From NCBI RefSeq assembly GCF_018613195.1, contig NZ_JAGGQQ010000024.1, positions 1 to 64,000 of the forward strand: 64,000 bases of DNA, read 5' to 3'. The position numbers were made by a program, and so were the translations under genes. Positions 18,585 through 27,988 of the stretch are shown here, one piece after another. The DNA is from Bacillus sp. ISL-45 (GTDB lineage Bacteria > Bacillota > Bacilli > Bacillales > Cytobacillaceae). Within the stretch, counting starts at the first letter, position 1. Each line of letters starts with the position of its first letter. The notes beneath the pieces were generated by a model. It was not told where the DNA came from, did not search any database, and saw only the letters and a list, made by a program, of their open reading frames with translations.

Positions 18585-19808
18585 TTGGGTTATTATGATC
18601 AAGATTATCAAAGCCGGTATAAACCGCAAAATAGCAGGAAAGGCAGCTTTTGGGCCAGCCTGGCAGGCGCAGTCATAGGTGCATTATTGGTGATCTTCTC
18701 GATTCCCTTATTATCTAACTTGGGTGTGCTGCCATATAAAATAGAACCTAAAAATCAAACAGCAGTAACCGATGAAGAGCCTGCTGAAGAAGGCAATACA
18801 ACTAAAAAAAATGTATCGATTGATGTTTACTCGCAAATCACTGAGGCGGTAGACAAGGCAGGAGATGCAGTAGTCGGAATTACGAATATCCAGGAAAGCA
18901 CGAGCTTCTGGGGGCAATCGCAGGAATCAGGCGGAACGGGATCTGGCGTCGTTTATAAAAAGGAAGGTGACAAAGCCTATATTGTCACAAACCATCATGT
19001 TGTGGCTGAAGCCTCCGAACTTGAGGTCAGCCTGATAGACGGAACAAAAATACCTGCCAAGCTTTTAGGAAGCGATATCTGGACTGACCTGGCTGTATTG
19101 GAAGTCCCAGCCGACCAGATTAAAGTCGTTGCTGAATTTGGCAATTCTGACAATCTGAAACCAGGTGAACCAGTCATCGCAATCGGTAATCCGTTGGGGC
19201 TTACTTTTTCAGGATCCGTTACACAGGGAATCATCTCTGGTTTGGAACGGGCGATTCCAGTCGATATCAATCAGGACGGAACTCCCGATTGGCAGGCAGA
19301 AGTTTTACAGACAGACGCTGCGATTAATCCTGGAAACAGCGGAGGAGCTTTGATTAATATCGATGGCCAGGTGGTTGGCATTAATTCGATGAAGATTGCC
19401 CAGAGTGCTGTAGAAGGAATCGGTTTATCCATTCCAATCAATTACGCTGCGCCAATCATTGAGGATCTGGAGAAGACAGGAGAAGTACAGAGGCCATTCA
19501 TGGGCGTGGAATTAGCATCCGTAAATGAGATATCATCCTATCACCAGCAAAATACATTGAAGCTGCCTAAGGATGTAAACTATGGTGTCGCCATCAGAGG
19601 CGTACAGCCAAATTCACCAGCGGCACAGGCAGGATTGAAGGAGTATGACGTCATTGTCGAAATGGATGGCGAGGAAATCCGAGATGTTGTTGATCTCCGC
19701 AAGCATCTTTACAACAAAAAGAAGGTTGGCGACGAGATGCAAATCAAGTATTATCGAAATGGCCAGTTGGAAGAAACGACAATGAAGCTCGGCGGAGAAA
19801 CTTTATAG
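18585..19808 (+). CDS. htrA: HtrA-type serine protease
   Basis: This 407-residue trypsin-like protease probably degrades misfolded proteins outside the membrane. There is a membrane anchor at about residues 24-46. The catalytic triad is visible as His in VTNHHVVAEA, Asp in SDIWTDLAVLE and Ser in NPGNSGGALIN. A PDZ domain lies near 300-400 (VAIRGVQPNSPAAQAGL). The start is the TTG at 18585, with AAAGGATTGGTGG upstream; no better start is in frame. The position after walJ matches yyxA/htrC of B. subtilis. Confidence 0.93.
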   Translation: MGYYDQDYQSRYKPQNSRKGSFWASLAGAVIGALLVIFSIPLLSNLGVLPYKIEPKNQTAVTDEEPAEEGNTTKKNVSIDVYSQITEAVDKAGDAVVGITNIQESTSFWGQSQESGGTGSGVVYKKEGDKAYIVTNHHVVAEASELEVSLIDGTKIPAKLLGSDIWTDLAVLEVPADQIKVVAEFGNSDNLKPGEPVIAIGNPLGLTFSGSVTQGIISGLERAIPVDINQDGTPDWQAEVLQTDAAINPGNSGGALINIDGQVVGINSMKIAQSAVEGIGLSIPINYAAPIIEDLEKTGEVQRPFMGVELASVNEISSYHQQNTLKLPKDVNYGVAIRGVQPNSPAAQAGLKEYDVIVEMDGEEIRDVVDLRKHLYNKKKVGDEMQIKYYRNGQLEETTMKLGGETL

Positions 19809-19819
19809 TGTTGTAGATA

Positions 19820-19854
19820 AAACAGGGGGCGGAATGCTTCCTGTTTTTTTGTGG
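19820..19854 (+). terminator. Terminator of htrA
   Basis: AACAGG pairs with CCTGTT around a GC-rich loop and is followed by seven T. Confidence 0.65.
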
Positions 19855-19866
19855 TAAAATGGTCAT

Positions 19867-20163
19867 TGTGGATAAATTTAAAAGTCAGATTAAGCAAATG
19901 ATAATAATATAAAAAGAAGCTGAAAAGAAGCTGAAAGGATGAGTTTTATGAAGTATTGCTGCGGTGAACATGTAGAATTGGCGCTGGATGAAGCGGTTGA
20001 TGAATTTGAAACTGCACCTCAATTAACGAAATTAGAGGCTGTTGATAAGTCGGAGTTTGTCTGTGGATACTGTGGACAACCTGCTGTATATATTGTGGCG
20101 AACGAATGATCGCCTACTAAATGTGGATATCGATGTGAATATGTGGATAACTCCTGTGGATAA
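19867..20163 (+). promoter_or_regulatory. DnaA-box cluster upstream of rlmH
   Basis: Three perfect boxes TGTGGATAA lie at 19867-19875, 20142-20150 and 20155-20163, all in the same orientation. One-mismatch or two-mismatch forms lie at 20062 (TGTGGATAC), 20071 (TGTGGACAA) and 20122 (TGTGGATAT). B. subtilis has a regulatory DnaA-box cluster at yydA, which is rlmH, so the position is conserved. Confidence 0.75.
19948..20109 (+). CDS. CxxH/CxxC small protein
   Basis: This 53-residue protein begins MKYCCGEHVE and has a second metal-binding pair in FVCGYCGQPA near the C-terminus, so it is probably a zinc-binding mini-protein. Proteins with this CxxH/CxxC layout are common next to htrA and rlmH in Bacillaceae; their function is unknown. 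GAAAGGATGAG upstream provides the ribosome binding site. Two near-match DnaA boxes lie inside its 3' end. Confidence 0.85.
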   Translation: MKYCCGEHVELALDEAVDEFETAPQLTKLEAVDKSEFVCGYCGQPAVYIVANE

Positions 20164-20165
20164 GT

Positions 20166-20198
20166 TGTTTGTAAACTGTTTGTAATCTGTTTGTAAAG
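20166..20198 (+). repeat. Three 11-bp iterons in the rlmH leader
   Basis: TGTTTGTAA occurs at 20166, 20177 and 20188, exactly 11 bp apart. The run starts three bases after the last perfect DnaA box and ends at the rlmH ribosome binding site. Confidence 0.7.
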
Positions 20199-20209
20199 TA
20201 GGGATGGCT

Positions 20210-20689
20210 GTGAATATCTCAATCGTAACGGTTGGAAAATTAAAAGAAAAATACCTGAAGCAGGGGATTGAGGAGTACTTAAAACGACTTGGAAGCTATG
20301 CGAAAGTGGAAGTCATTGAGGTACCGGATGAAAAAGCACCTGAGGAATTGAGCGATACTGAGATGATCCAGGTCAAGCAAAAGGAAGGCGAGCGAATCCT
20401 CGCGAAAATTGGTCCAGATACATTTGTTATCGCTTTGGCCATTAATGGAAAACTTAAATCATCAGAAGAGCTCGCAGATACTCTCGATAAACTGGCGACG
20501 TACGGAAAAAGCAAAATCGCTTTTGTCATCGGAGGATCCCTCGGGCTGAGCGATGAAGTTTTAAAGAGAGCAGATGAACAGCTAAGCTTTTCGAAGATGA
20601 CCTTCCCGCACCAGCTGATGCGGCTGATCCTCGTTGAGCAAATTTATCGGGCTTATAGGATAAATCGTGGTGAACCTTACCATAAGTAG
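20210..20689 (+). CDS. rlmH: 23S rRNA (pseudouridine1915-N3)-methyltransferase
   Basis: RlmH is a SPOUT-fold enzyme that methylates pseudouridine 1915 in helix 69 of 23S rRNA on the 70S ribosome. The protein shows [18 protein letters not shown] at the start, the SAM-binding [13 protein letters not shown] and the conserved C-terminus INRGEPYHK. The GTG at 20210 gives the family length of 159 residues and has AGGG six bases upstream; the ATG at 20204 directly abuts that site and is less likely. Confidence 0.95.
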   Translation: MNISIVTVGKLKEKYLKQGIEEYLKRLGSYAKVEVIEVPDEKAPEELSDTEMIQVKQKEGERILAKIGPDTFVIALAINGKLKSSEELADTLDKLATYGKSKIAFVIGGSLGLSDEVLKRADEQLSFSKMTFPHQLMRLILVEQIYRAYRINRGEPYHK

Positions 20690-21047
20690 AGGAGATTTTA
20701 ACCAAATGCCTCTCCTTAAGATTGGGAGAGGCTAGAATAAAAATTATAGGAATGGTATTTCGAATGATAAAGTAAATGGATTGACAATTGTAAGGATTCT
20801 ATTAAACTAAAATTAGTTCTAGCCACGAGTTTTTCTCAAAATATTTTTTCATCTTAGCTACTCCGCAATTCTTATTTAACGTTTACACCCCCCAATTGAT
20901 GTCATATTAATCCGCTTTTTTCGCTATCAACTACCACTTATTAATCACATAGTTTTACAAAAATCCATCTGAAAGTTCAGTCAAATCGTGGATGTTAATA
21001 AATGCCTATGTTGGGAATGAATGTTTTTATAGATAGGAGAGGGATGT
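20690..21047. other. Gap between rlmH and the nuclease-like gene
   Basis: A stem-loop GCCTCTCC / GGGAGAGGC at about 20706-20732 follows rlmH but lacks a T run, so it is at best a weak terminator. The rest is AT-rich and no gene or repeat was recognised. Confidence 0.4.
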
Positions 21048-21710
21048 ATGGGATTTGAAGAAGAATATCAGTCCTTTTTGAATGCTCATTTACAGGCAAG
21101 AACCGGTGAACGGTTGAGGCGCCTACAAGAAGGTCACAAACAGGCTGAAAAGTTATTCTTGAAGCAAGTATGGTGGCCATTATTTTATCAATTCAAGTAT
21201 CTTCATCCTGAATATGAAATTGACGATTACAAGGATGGCAAAAGATATTTGGATTTTGCTTATATTCGCCCCGGCATCCGGATTTGCTTAGAGGTCGACG
21301 GGTATGGCCCTCATCTAAAGAATATCAGCAGATGGCAATTTTCTGACAACCTAGAACGTCAAAACCAGTTGGTAATTGATAGATGGACCGTGATCCGCTT
21401 TTCTTTTGACCAAGTGAAAGAGAATCCCCGTAGATGCCAACAGGTTGTTCAGCAAGTGATAGGCCGATGGCTGGGTGATGAGCTGGACCAGACATCTCTG
21501 TCCTTTCTTGAAAAGGAAGTGCTTCGGCTAGTGATTCGAAAAGGAGAAGATATTTCCCCAACAGAAGTCGAGAAATATTTAAAGCTAAGTGACAAGACGG
21601 TAAAAAAAATACTTTCTCAACTAGTCGAAAAAAAGATGCTGATCCCCACATCTGGAACCAAGAGGATCCACGCTTATCGGTTAGGGGAACAGGTTAAAGA
21701 CCCGGTCTGA
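21048..21710 (+). CDS. Nuclease-like protein (DUF559 type) with winged helix
   Basis: The 220-residue product looks like a DNA-acting protein of unknown role. Residues about 60-125 resemble a PD-(D/E)xK endonuclease fold of the DUF559/Vsr kind: RYLDFAYIRPG supplies an Asp, and ICLEVDGYGPH an ExD pair. This is followed by a region with NLERQNQLVIDRWTVIRF, as in that family. Residues about 145-215 look like a winged helix-turn-helix (ISPTEVEKYLKLSDKTVKKIL). GGAGAGGGATGT precedes the ATG. It stands alone with no methylase or mobile gene next to it. Confidence 0.65.
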   Translation: MGFEEEYQSFLNAHLQARTGERLRRLQEGHKQAEKLFLKQVWWPLFYQFKYLHPEYEIDDYKDGKRYLDFAYIRPGIRICLEVDGYGPHLKNISRWQFSDNLERQNQLVIDRWTVIRFSFDQVKENPRRCQQVVQQVIGRWLGDELDQTSLSFLEKEVLRLVIRKGEDISPTEVEKYLKLSDKTVKKILSQLVEKKMLIPTSGTKRIHAYRLGEQVKDPV

Positions 21711-21714
21711 TTAT

Positions 21715-21899
21715 TAGACGGAAGAATTCCGCTTAATTAGTATTTTTTATAAAAATAGCTCAAATAGACGGAGAAATTCCGCTTATCGACTCAAAAAACG
21801 TGAAAATGTGGTATTTTGCTTTGCATAACCGGAAAATCTCCCCTTATTTACCTCGAAACGAGTTCCATTCTGTATTTAGCCGGAAAATCTCCGATTATT
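21715..21899. repeat. Degenerate tandem array of about 50-bp units
   Basis: Related blocks of the form TAGACGGAAGAATTCCGCTTA start at about 21715, 21765, 21826 and 21877, so spacing is 50, 61 and 51 bp. The first two contain short hairpins (CGGAAGAATTCCG and CGGAGAAATTCCG). The third and fourth read CCGGAAAATCTCC. Confidence 0.7.
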
Positions 21900-22150
21900 T
21901 TTTTGCTGGGTTTATTTATCAAAAGGAAGAAAGGAGCTTTAATATAAGTAATTGTGATTCTAATTTAATTTTAGGAGAGTTCAATAACCCTTTGCATAAT
22001 TTCATTGAAGGGTTTTTTGGTGTATAAACCCTTTTTCATTAGAAAGTAAGGATTCGATTATGTATGTCCAAGCTTGGTATATAACAGCTAACTTTAGTGA
22101 AAACTTACTAAAGGAGAAAAATACGCTTGTATCGTTTCGGGGGGATTTAA

Positions 22151-22705
22151 TTGAGTTATCAAGATTATTGGCAGCAAATATCTGAAAAAAATGATGAGTT
22201 AAGTCAATTAATATCCTCCTACTGGAGTCAATACTCAGATATGGGAAATTGGCAGTTTTGGCTGGTTTTAGCTGTCTTGGTGCTGCCATTGATTCTACTG
22301 TTTTTTTTAATCGATCGAAAGAGGATTTTTGAGATGTTTTTCTTTGGATATACGGTTCACATCCTTTGGACCTATATTGAACAGGTCCTGGCAAATTACA
22401 ACTTTTTTATACATACATATTTTCTCTCGCCCTGGTTTCCTCCAGCCCTTAGTATGACAGCCTCCGCATTGCCAGTAGGTTTTTTGCTTATATATCAATA
22501 TTGTACGAGTCATAATAAGAATTTTTATGTCTATTCCTTGTTGTTAAGCGCTGTTTTTGCGTTTGGTTTTGCTACTATAGAACAATATATTGGTTTAGTG
22601 AAGATTGAAAGAGGGATGAATCAATTTTATATTTTTCTTATAGACATTGGCATTGTGTACACTTCTTATTGGTTTACAAGGTTAATTTTAAAAATTAGAG
22701 ATTGA
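22151..22705 (+). CDS. Membrane protein of unknown function
   Basis: The family is not recognised with confidence; it may belong to the loosely defined CBO0543-type membrane proteins. The 184-residue product has about five hydrophobic segments, the first at residues 35-55. Tyr, Trp and Phe are frequent. The TTG at 22151 follows GGGGGGAT, the best ribosome binding site available. It is monocistronic, with a terminator downstream. Confidence 0.6.
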   Translation: MSYQDYWQQISEKNDELSQLISSYWSQYSDMGNWQFWLVLAVLVLPLILLFFLIDRKRIFEMFFFGYTVHILWTYIEQVLANYNFFIHTYFLSPWFPPALSMTASALPVGFLLIYQYCTSHNKNFYVYSLLLSAVFAFGFATIEQYIGLVKIERGMNQFYIFLIDIGIVYTSYWFTRLILKIRD

Positions 22706-22716
22706 AGGATGAATTG

Positions 22717-22757
22717 AAAAAGGCTGAACGATATCATATCGTCCAGCCTTTCCTTTT
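22717..22757 (+). terminator. Terminator of the 184-residue membrane protein
   Basis: AAAGGCTGAACGATAT pairs with ATATCGTCCAGCCTTT and is followed by a T-rich stretch. Confidence 0.8.
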
Positions 22758-23080
22758 AATATGTTTTTACAGGTATAAAATTCATCCATTTCTTTCTGGT
22801 TACAAGTTAGCTGGAGGATGAAGCGGGCTATTTAAGCTTGAAAATTAAATTTTATTATTCATTAAAGCTTGAGAAGAATGGATATAATTATCCAGTAGGA
22901 AGTCTTCTCTCTTTTTTACAGTGATAAAATAGTTTATAATTATCAGTAAATAGTAGATATTTTAATCAGTAAATCATTATAATAGATTATGTTATGGTTT
23001 TAACAAAGGCAAAAAACGGTGTGTCCCCAGGTAATACTTCAGGCGCGCCTACTTTAAATATATGGACAAGGAAGGGTATA
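22758..23080. other. Gap before mqo
   Basis: No gene is seen. The reading frame of mqo stays open for 29 codons upstream of its start (from 22994), but that stretch does not resemble the family. An 8-bp GGCGCGCC at 23042-23049 is notable in this AT-rich sequence but is probably chance. Confidence 0.4.
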
Positions 23081-24580
23081 ATGAGCAACGTACAGAAAGC
23101 AACAGACGTTATCTTAATTGGTGCCGGAGTCATGAGTGCGACGTTGGGATCCTTACTGAAAGAGTTAGTACCAGAGTGGGAAATCAAAGTGTTTGAGAAA
23201 CTTGATTCAGCTGGCGAAGAAAGCTCTAACGAGTGGAATAACGCTGGTACTGGCCATGCCGCATTGTGCGAACTTAACTACACACCTGAAAAACCTGACG
23301 GATCAATAGATATTAGCAAAGCTATTAACGTAAATGAGCAGTTTCAGCTTTCAAGACAATTTTGGGCTCATCTTGTAAAAAGCAATTTGATTCGTAACCC
23401 GGAGGACTTTATCAAGCCCCTGCCTCATATGAGTTTAGTAGAAGGCGAAAAAAATGTTGAGTTTTTAAGAAAACGTTTTAAAGCGCTTTCAGATATCCCT
23501 ATGTTTCAGGGAATGGAGTATTCAGAAGACCCTGAAATACTGAAAGAATGGATTCCTTTAGTAATGGAGGGCCGTACATCTAATGATCCGATAGCGGCGA
23601 CCAAAATTGATTCAGGAACAGATGTTAACTTTGGCGCGTTAACACGTATGTTGTTCGAGCATTTGGAGAGTAAGAACGTCGAGATTAACTATAGACATAG
23701 TGTAAAAGATATCAAACGTGCCAGCGATGGTACATGGGAAGTAAAGGTAAAGAACCTTGAAAGCGGAAAAACAGAATCCCATTATGCGAAATTCATCTTT
23801 ATAGGTGGTGGAGGCGGTAGTCTGCCGTTGCTGCAAAAAACGGGTATTCCAGAATCAAAGCAAATTGGCGGGTTTCCGGTAAGCGGATTATTCATGGTCT
23901 GCAACAATCCTGAGGTTGTCGAGCAGCACCATGCAAAGGTATACGGAAAAGCTAAGGTAGGCGCTCCACCGATGTCTGTTCCGCATCTGGATACACGATT
24001 TATCGATAACAAAAAGAGTTTGCTTTTTGGACCGTTTGCCGGCTTCTCGCCAAAGTTCCTGAAAACAGGTTCGAATCTGGACTTGATCGGTTCTGTTAAA
24101 CCAAATAATGTAGTGACTATGCTGGCTGCAGGCATGAAAGAAATGGCATTGACTAAGTACCTGATTGAGCAGGTAATGCTCTCCCATGAAAAACGGATGG
24201 AAGAACTCCGGGAGTTCGTTCCCAATGCCAAGAGCGAGGACTGGAGTATCGTAGTCGCAGGACAACGTGTACAAGTCATCAAGGATACCGACACTGGCAA
24301 AGGGACCCTGCAGTTCGGCACAGAGGTTGTAAGTGCCTCTGACGGCTCTGTAGCCGCATTGCTAGGTGCATCCCCAGGAGCATCTACTGCGGTTAATGTC
24401 ATGCTGGAAGTGTTGGAAAAATGCTTCCCAGAGAGAATGTTCGAATGGAAAGGTAAAATCAAAGAAATGGTACCTTCCTATGGAGTATCTTTAGTGGACA
24501 ATCCTGAGTTGTTCTTTGATATTCACGAATCAACAGCTAAAATGCTTGGATTAAATGAAAAAGTAAAGGTCCTCAGTTGA
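23081..24580 (+). CDS. mqo: Malate:quinone oxidoreductase
   Basis: Mqo is a membrane-associated FAD enzyme that oxidises malate to oxaloacetate and passes electrons to quinone, bypassing NAD-dependent malate dehydrogenase. The 499-residue protein has the FAD-binding start [21 protein letters not shown] and the family stretches [19 protein letters not shown] and [13 protein letters not shown]. The ATG at 23081 follows AAGGAAGGG and gives the usual length. It is a single gene with a terminator. Confidence 0.95.
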   Translation: MSNVQKATDVILIGAGVMSATLGSLLKELVPEWEIKVFEKLDSAGEESSNEWNNAGTGHAALCELNYTPEKPDGSIDISKAINVNEQFQLSRQFWAHLVKSNLIRNPEDFIKPLPHMSLVEGEKNVEFLRKRFKALSDIPMFQGMEYSEDPEILKEWIPLVMEGRTSNDPIAATKIDSGTDVNFGALTRMLFEHLESKNVEINYRHSVKDIKRASDGTWEVKVKNLESGKTESHYAKFIFIGGGGGSLPLLQKTGIPESKQIGGFPVSGLFMVCNNPEVVEQHHAKVYGKAKVGAPPMSVPHLDTRFIDNKKSLLFGPFAGFSPKFLKTGSNLDLIGSVKPNNVVTMLAAGMKEMALTKYLIEQVMLSHEKRMEELREFVPNAKSEDWSIVVAGQRVQVIKDTDTGKGTLQFGTEVVSASDGSVAALLGASPGASTAVNVMLEVLEKCFPERMFEWKGKIKEMVPSYGVSLVDNPELFFDIHESTAKMLGLNEKVKVLS

Positions 24581-24588
24581 TATAGATC

Positions 24589-24626
24589 TAACCTTCAATC
24601 CGCTTGGATTGAAGGTTATTTTTTTC
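24589..24626 (+). terminator. Terminator of mqo
   Basis: TAACCTTCAATCC pairs with GGATTGAAGGTTA and is followed by seven T. Confidence 0.9.
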
Positions 24627-24660
24627 TCTATACTCCGCTGTCAGGTGTGAATCATGTTGA

Positions 24661-25365
24661 TTATTTATATAAAAATACTTTAAGGATGTCTTTATTATCA
24701 AGGGTGGCAAGCAGGACATCTTGAACCTTTGTCTGAAATACTTTTTCTAAATTTGAGACAAGCCAGCCTTCGTCCTTGTGAACTTGATTTAATACTTCGT
24801 AATTTATTTTTCCTTCTTTAATGATTGTCCTTGGAAAATTGAATGGCTCTGCAGCCATTTGCATAGAGGAGGGAGTCAGTGGTTCATATTTTGGATCTAA
24901 GAAAACGGATAATTTACCGTCAGCCTCCCAAATCGCCAGGGCTACTTTTTTCACATCTTCTATTTTTCTTTCTCGCAGCTCTTCCAATAATACATCAATG
25001 GAGATTCTTGCTTTTTTTAATCCTTTATTGAGTATTTCTCCATTTTCAACTATTGTGATAGGTGCATGGTTGAGTAACCTTCTAAACCAGGGGAATTTGA
25101 GTATCATATAGATTCCGCCAAGATATAAAGCCAACAAGACAGTAGTTGTGATGATAGAGCCTTTTAACCCTAGATGCTCGTCTGATAGGGGATGGGCAAT
25201 AATGTTCCCGATTACTAGAGCAATGGCAAAATCCAGGGGTCTTAATTGGGAGATGGCACGTTGCCCAAGAGCTCTGGTTACAAGTAATAAAAAGAAAAAA
25301 CCAATAATAGCCCGCAGCACCCACTGAATAGCAGTAAGCGATTCCTGGCTCTGGAAAAAATCCAT
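24661..25365 (-). CDS. YetF-type (DUF421) membrane protein
   Basis: This 234-residue protein matches the DUF421/YetF family of Bacillus. It has three membrane segments in the first 90 residues, with the conserved RPLDFAIALVIGNIIAHPL between them. A soluble C-terminal domain follows, with PITIVENGEILNKGLKKARIS. In sporulating bacilli relatives such as YetF and YdfR occur in several copies, and some are spore-associated. The ATG at 25365 is preferred because AAAGGAT lies about ten bases upstream of it but directly abuts the GTG at 25374. Confidence 0.85.
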   Translation of the reverse strand: MDFFQSQESLTAIQWVLRAIIGFFFLLLVTRALGQRAISQLRPLDFAIALVIGNIIAHPLSDEHLGLKGSIITTTVLLALYLGGIYMILKFPWFRRLLNHAPITIVENGEILNKGLKKARISIDVLLEELRERKIEDVKKVALAIWEADGKLSVFLDPKYEPLTPSSMQMAAEPFNFPRTIIKEGKINYEVLNQVHKDEGWLVSNLEKVFQTKVQDVLLATLDNKDILKVFLYK

Positions 25366-25511
25366 TAAAGTCACATCCTTTACCCAGAAGCTATCCCTTA
25401 GTTTTTCTCCCAGATCTAACTATTAGTCCACTTTAGTGAATAATAGTGTATCTCTGCTGAATGCTACTTCAATAGATATATTATTTTTCCCGAAAAACAG
25501 TCTATAGAAAA

Positions 25512-25563
25512 TAAAAAGCTGACTCAAAAGGCGCCATTTAACACCCTTTAGAGTCAGCTTCTT
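25512..25563 (-). terminator. Terminator of ahpCF
   Basis: Read on the minus strand, GAAGCTGACTC and its complement GAGTCAGCTTT form a long stem followed by T residues. Confidence 0.8.
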
Positions 25564-25576
25564 TCTTGTATATAAA

Positions 25577-27106
25577 TTAATTTCGGATTAGATAATCAAA
25601 TGCACCTAATGCTGCGGTTGCACCTGACCCCATTGAAATGATGATCTGTTTGTATGCACTGTCCGTGCAGTCGCCTGCAGCGAAGACGCCAGGAAGGTCA
25701 GTGGCACCCTGCTTGTCTACGACAATCTCACCGAAGCGAGTTCGTTCAAGCGTGTCACCAAGCCATTCTGTGTTTGGTACAAGGCCGATCTGTACGAATA
25801 CACCTTGTAATTCAACATGGTGTTCTTCACCTGATGCACGGTCAATGTACGTTATACCGTTCACTTTGTCGGTACCGGTAATTTCACTTGTCTGTGCGTT
25901 TGTCACAACGGTAACGTTCTGAAGACTGTGCAGACGGTCTTGTAAAACCTGGTCAGCTTTAAGTTCAGGATTGAACTCGATGACAGTTACATGCTTTACA
26001 ATACCCGCAAGGTCGATTGCTGCTTCCACACCGGAGTTTCCTCCGCCGATAACCGCAACATCTTTTCCTTCGAACAATGGTCCATCACAGTGAGGGCAGT
26101 AAGCAACACCTTTGTTCTTAAACTCAGCTTCTCCTGGTACGTTGACATTGCGCCAGCGGGCACCAGTGGAAATGATGACAGTTTTACTCTTCAGGACTGC
26201 ACCATTATCAAGCTCAAGTTCAATTAGGTCTTTTTTCGACAGGCGTTTTGCACGCTGCAAGTTCATGATATCAACGCCATACTCTTTTACATGCTCTTCA
26301 AGGCTAGCGACAAGCTTTGGTCCTTCAGTATGCTTCACACTGATGAAGTTCTCAATGCCCAAAGTATCCATTACCTGTCCGCCGAAGCGCTCAGCAACAA
26401 TCCCTGTACGGATACCTTTACGAGCTGCATAGATGGCTGCACTGGAACCAGCTGGTCCGCCGCCGACAACAAGGACATCATAAGGCTCTTTGTCGCTTAG
26501 TTCGGATGCATCTGGGCCAGATCCCATTTTTGCAAGGATTTCTTCAAGGGACATACGTCCGCTTCCGAATGTTTCGCCATTCAGGAATACCGTTGGCACG
26601 GCCATGACCTGCTTGCTTTCAACTTCATCTTTGAAAGCTGCACCATCGATCATAACATGGGAAATGCCAGGATTTAAAATGCTCATCAGGTTCAAGGCCT
26701 GTACCACATCAGGGCAGTTATGGCAGCTCAGGCTGACATAAGTTTCAAAACGATATTCGTCTTTGATCGCTTTTACCTGATCGATGACTTTCTGGTCAAC
26801 CTTAGGAGCTCTTCCGCTAACCTGCAGTAAAGCAAGGACCAGTGAAGTGAATTCATGTCCTAAAGGGATGCCTGCGAAAGTCACTCCAGTATCTTCACCA
26901 GGACGGTTGACACTGAAGCTTGGTGTTCTTTCTAATTCTGCATGCTCCACTTTAATATGGGATGACATAGTTGCCAATTCATCTACTAAAGCCAGCATGT
27001 CTCGTGATACATCATCCGATCCTGCGCTAACTTTAAGCAGCACATCGCCCTCCATCATTTGAAGATATTGGGCTAATTGTGCTTTAATTTCTGCATTTAA
27101 TAACAT
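25577..27106 (-). CDS. ahpF: Alkyl hydroperoxide reductase subunit F
   Basis: AhpF is the NADH-dependent flavoprotein that reduces AhpC. The 509-residue protein has an N-terminal double thioredoxin-like domain with the redox pair SCHNCPDV near residue 130. A thioredoxin-reductase-like part follows, with FAD loop [17 protein letters not shown], the disulfide CPHCDG and NADH loop [13 protein letters not shown]. It lies 13 bp after ahpC in the same direction. Confidence 0.97.
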   Translation of the reverse strand: MLLNAEIKAQLAQYLQMMEGDVLLKVSAGSDDVSRDMLALVDELATMSSHIKVEHAELERTPSFSVNRPGEDTGVTFAGIPLGHEFTSLVLALLQVSGRAPKVDQKVIDQVKAIKDEYRFETYVSLSCHNCPDVVQALNLMSILNPGISHVMIDGAAFKDEVESKQVMAVPTVFLNGETFGSGRMSLEEILAKMGSGPDASELSDKEPYDVLVVGGGPAGSSAAIYAARKGIRTGIVAERFGGQVMDTLGIENFISVKHTEGPKLVASLEEHVKEYGVDIMNLQRAKRLSKKDLIELELDNGAVLKSKTVIISTGARWRNVNVPGEAEFKNKGVAYCPHCDGPLFEGKDVAVIGGGNSGVEAAIDLAGIVKHVTVIEFNPELKADQVLQDRLHSLQNVTVVTNAQTSEITGTDKVNGITYIDRASGEEHHVELQGVFVQIGLVPNTEWLGDTLERTRFGEIVVDKQGATDLPGVFAAGDCTDSAYKQIIISMGSGATAALGAFDYLIRN

Positions 27107-27119
27107 GGGAGTGTACCCC

Positions 27120-27683
27120 TTAAATCTTTCCTACAAGATCAAGGCTTGGCTTAAGTGTTTCTCCGCCTTCTTTCCACTTAGCAGGGCAAACTTCGCCTGG
27201 GTTGTTACGTACATATTGTGCTGCTTTTAGCTTGTTTACTACCTGGCTAGCGTCACGGCCGATTCCGCCTGCATTGATTTCAACAGTCTGGATAACGCCG
27301 TCTGGATCGATGATGAATGTTCCGCGCTCTGCAAGACCATCTTCTTCGTTCAATACGTCGAAGTTGCGAGAGATCTTCTGTGAAGGGTCGCCGATCATGA
27401 TGTACTCGATTTTGCTGATTGCTTCTGAGTGGTCATGCCATGCTTTGTGAGTGAAGTGAGTATCAGTTGATACAGAGTATACTTCAGCTCCCATTTCTTT
27501 TAATGTAGCATATTCGTTTTGCATGTCTTCAAGCTCAGTTGGGCATACGAATGTGAAGTCTGCTGGGTAGAATACAACTACGCTCCACTTGCCTTTAAGG
27601 TTTTCTTCAGAAACAGTGATGAATTCTCCGTTGTGGAATGCGTTTGCTGTGAATGGTAAAACTTGAGTACCGATTAATGCCAT
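27120..27683 (-). CDS. ahpC: Alkyl hydroperoxide reductase subunit C
   Basis: AhpC is a typical two-cysteine peroxiredoxin that reduces hydrogen peroxide and organic hydroperoxides. The 187-residue protein has the peroxidatic Cys47 in FTFVCPTE and the resolving Cys166 in [10 protein letters not shown]. It heads the ahpCF operon. A PerR-type palindrome lies about 80 bp upstream. Confidence 0.97.
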   Translation of the reverse strand: MALIGTQVLPFTANAFHNGEFITVSEENLKGKWSVVVFYPADFTFVCPTELEDMQNEYATLKEMGAEVYSVSTDTHFTHKAWHDHSEAISKIEYIMIGDPSQKISRNFDVLNEEDGLAERGTFIIDPDGVIQTVEINAGGIGRDASQVVNKLKAAQYVRNNPGEVCPAKWKEGGETLKPSLDLVGKI

Positions 27684-27759
27684 GATTAATTTCCTCCTTG
27701 AATGGTTGAATTATTTTTTGAAATAGTTTCACTGATTGTTCAGTTAACTATTCGGTAAA

Positions 27760-27774
27760 CTAGAATAATTCTAA
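27760..27774 (-). promoter_or_regulatory. Candidate PerR box of ahpCF
   Basis: CTAGAATAATTCTAA is a 7-1-7 palindrome that matches the PerR consensus TTATAATNATTATAA at 12 of 14 defined positions. PerR represses ahpCF in B. subtilis, so the site fits the gene. Confidence 0.65.
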
Positions 27775-27988
27775 TACAGTAACGATTATTATATAAAACC
27801 GATTAAGTGTCAAGTGATAAACTCCGGCTTTTAATACTTCATCATTATTTCAGAAGAAAGACACAATTATACCGTAGTTTATAACTTGCCATATATAAGC
27901 TTGTCCAACTTTCACCCTTGTAATGAATTCATCAGCAGACTTCTGTATAGTATTAAGTAGATGCAAAATTCAGAAAAGGGGGAATACG

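Noticed and set aside
20204-20212. ATG at 20204 as the start of rlmH
   Set aside because: It abuts the AGGG ribosome binding site; the GTG at 20210 has proper spacing and gives the family length.
23042-23049. GGCGCGCC as a sign of a cloning construct or assembly artefact
   Set aside because: A single 8-mer in otherwise ordinary chromosome sequence is not evidence; no vector sequence surrounds it.
22994-23080. Longer N-terminus of Mqo
   Set aside because: The extra 29 residues do not resemble the family, and the Met at 23081 has a good ribosome binding site and gives the usual length.
23470-23500. AAAGCGCTTTCA inside mqo as a CcpA (cre) site
   Set aside because: It lies well inside the coding region, and the palindrome can be explained by the codons; no support for function.
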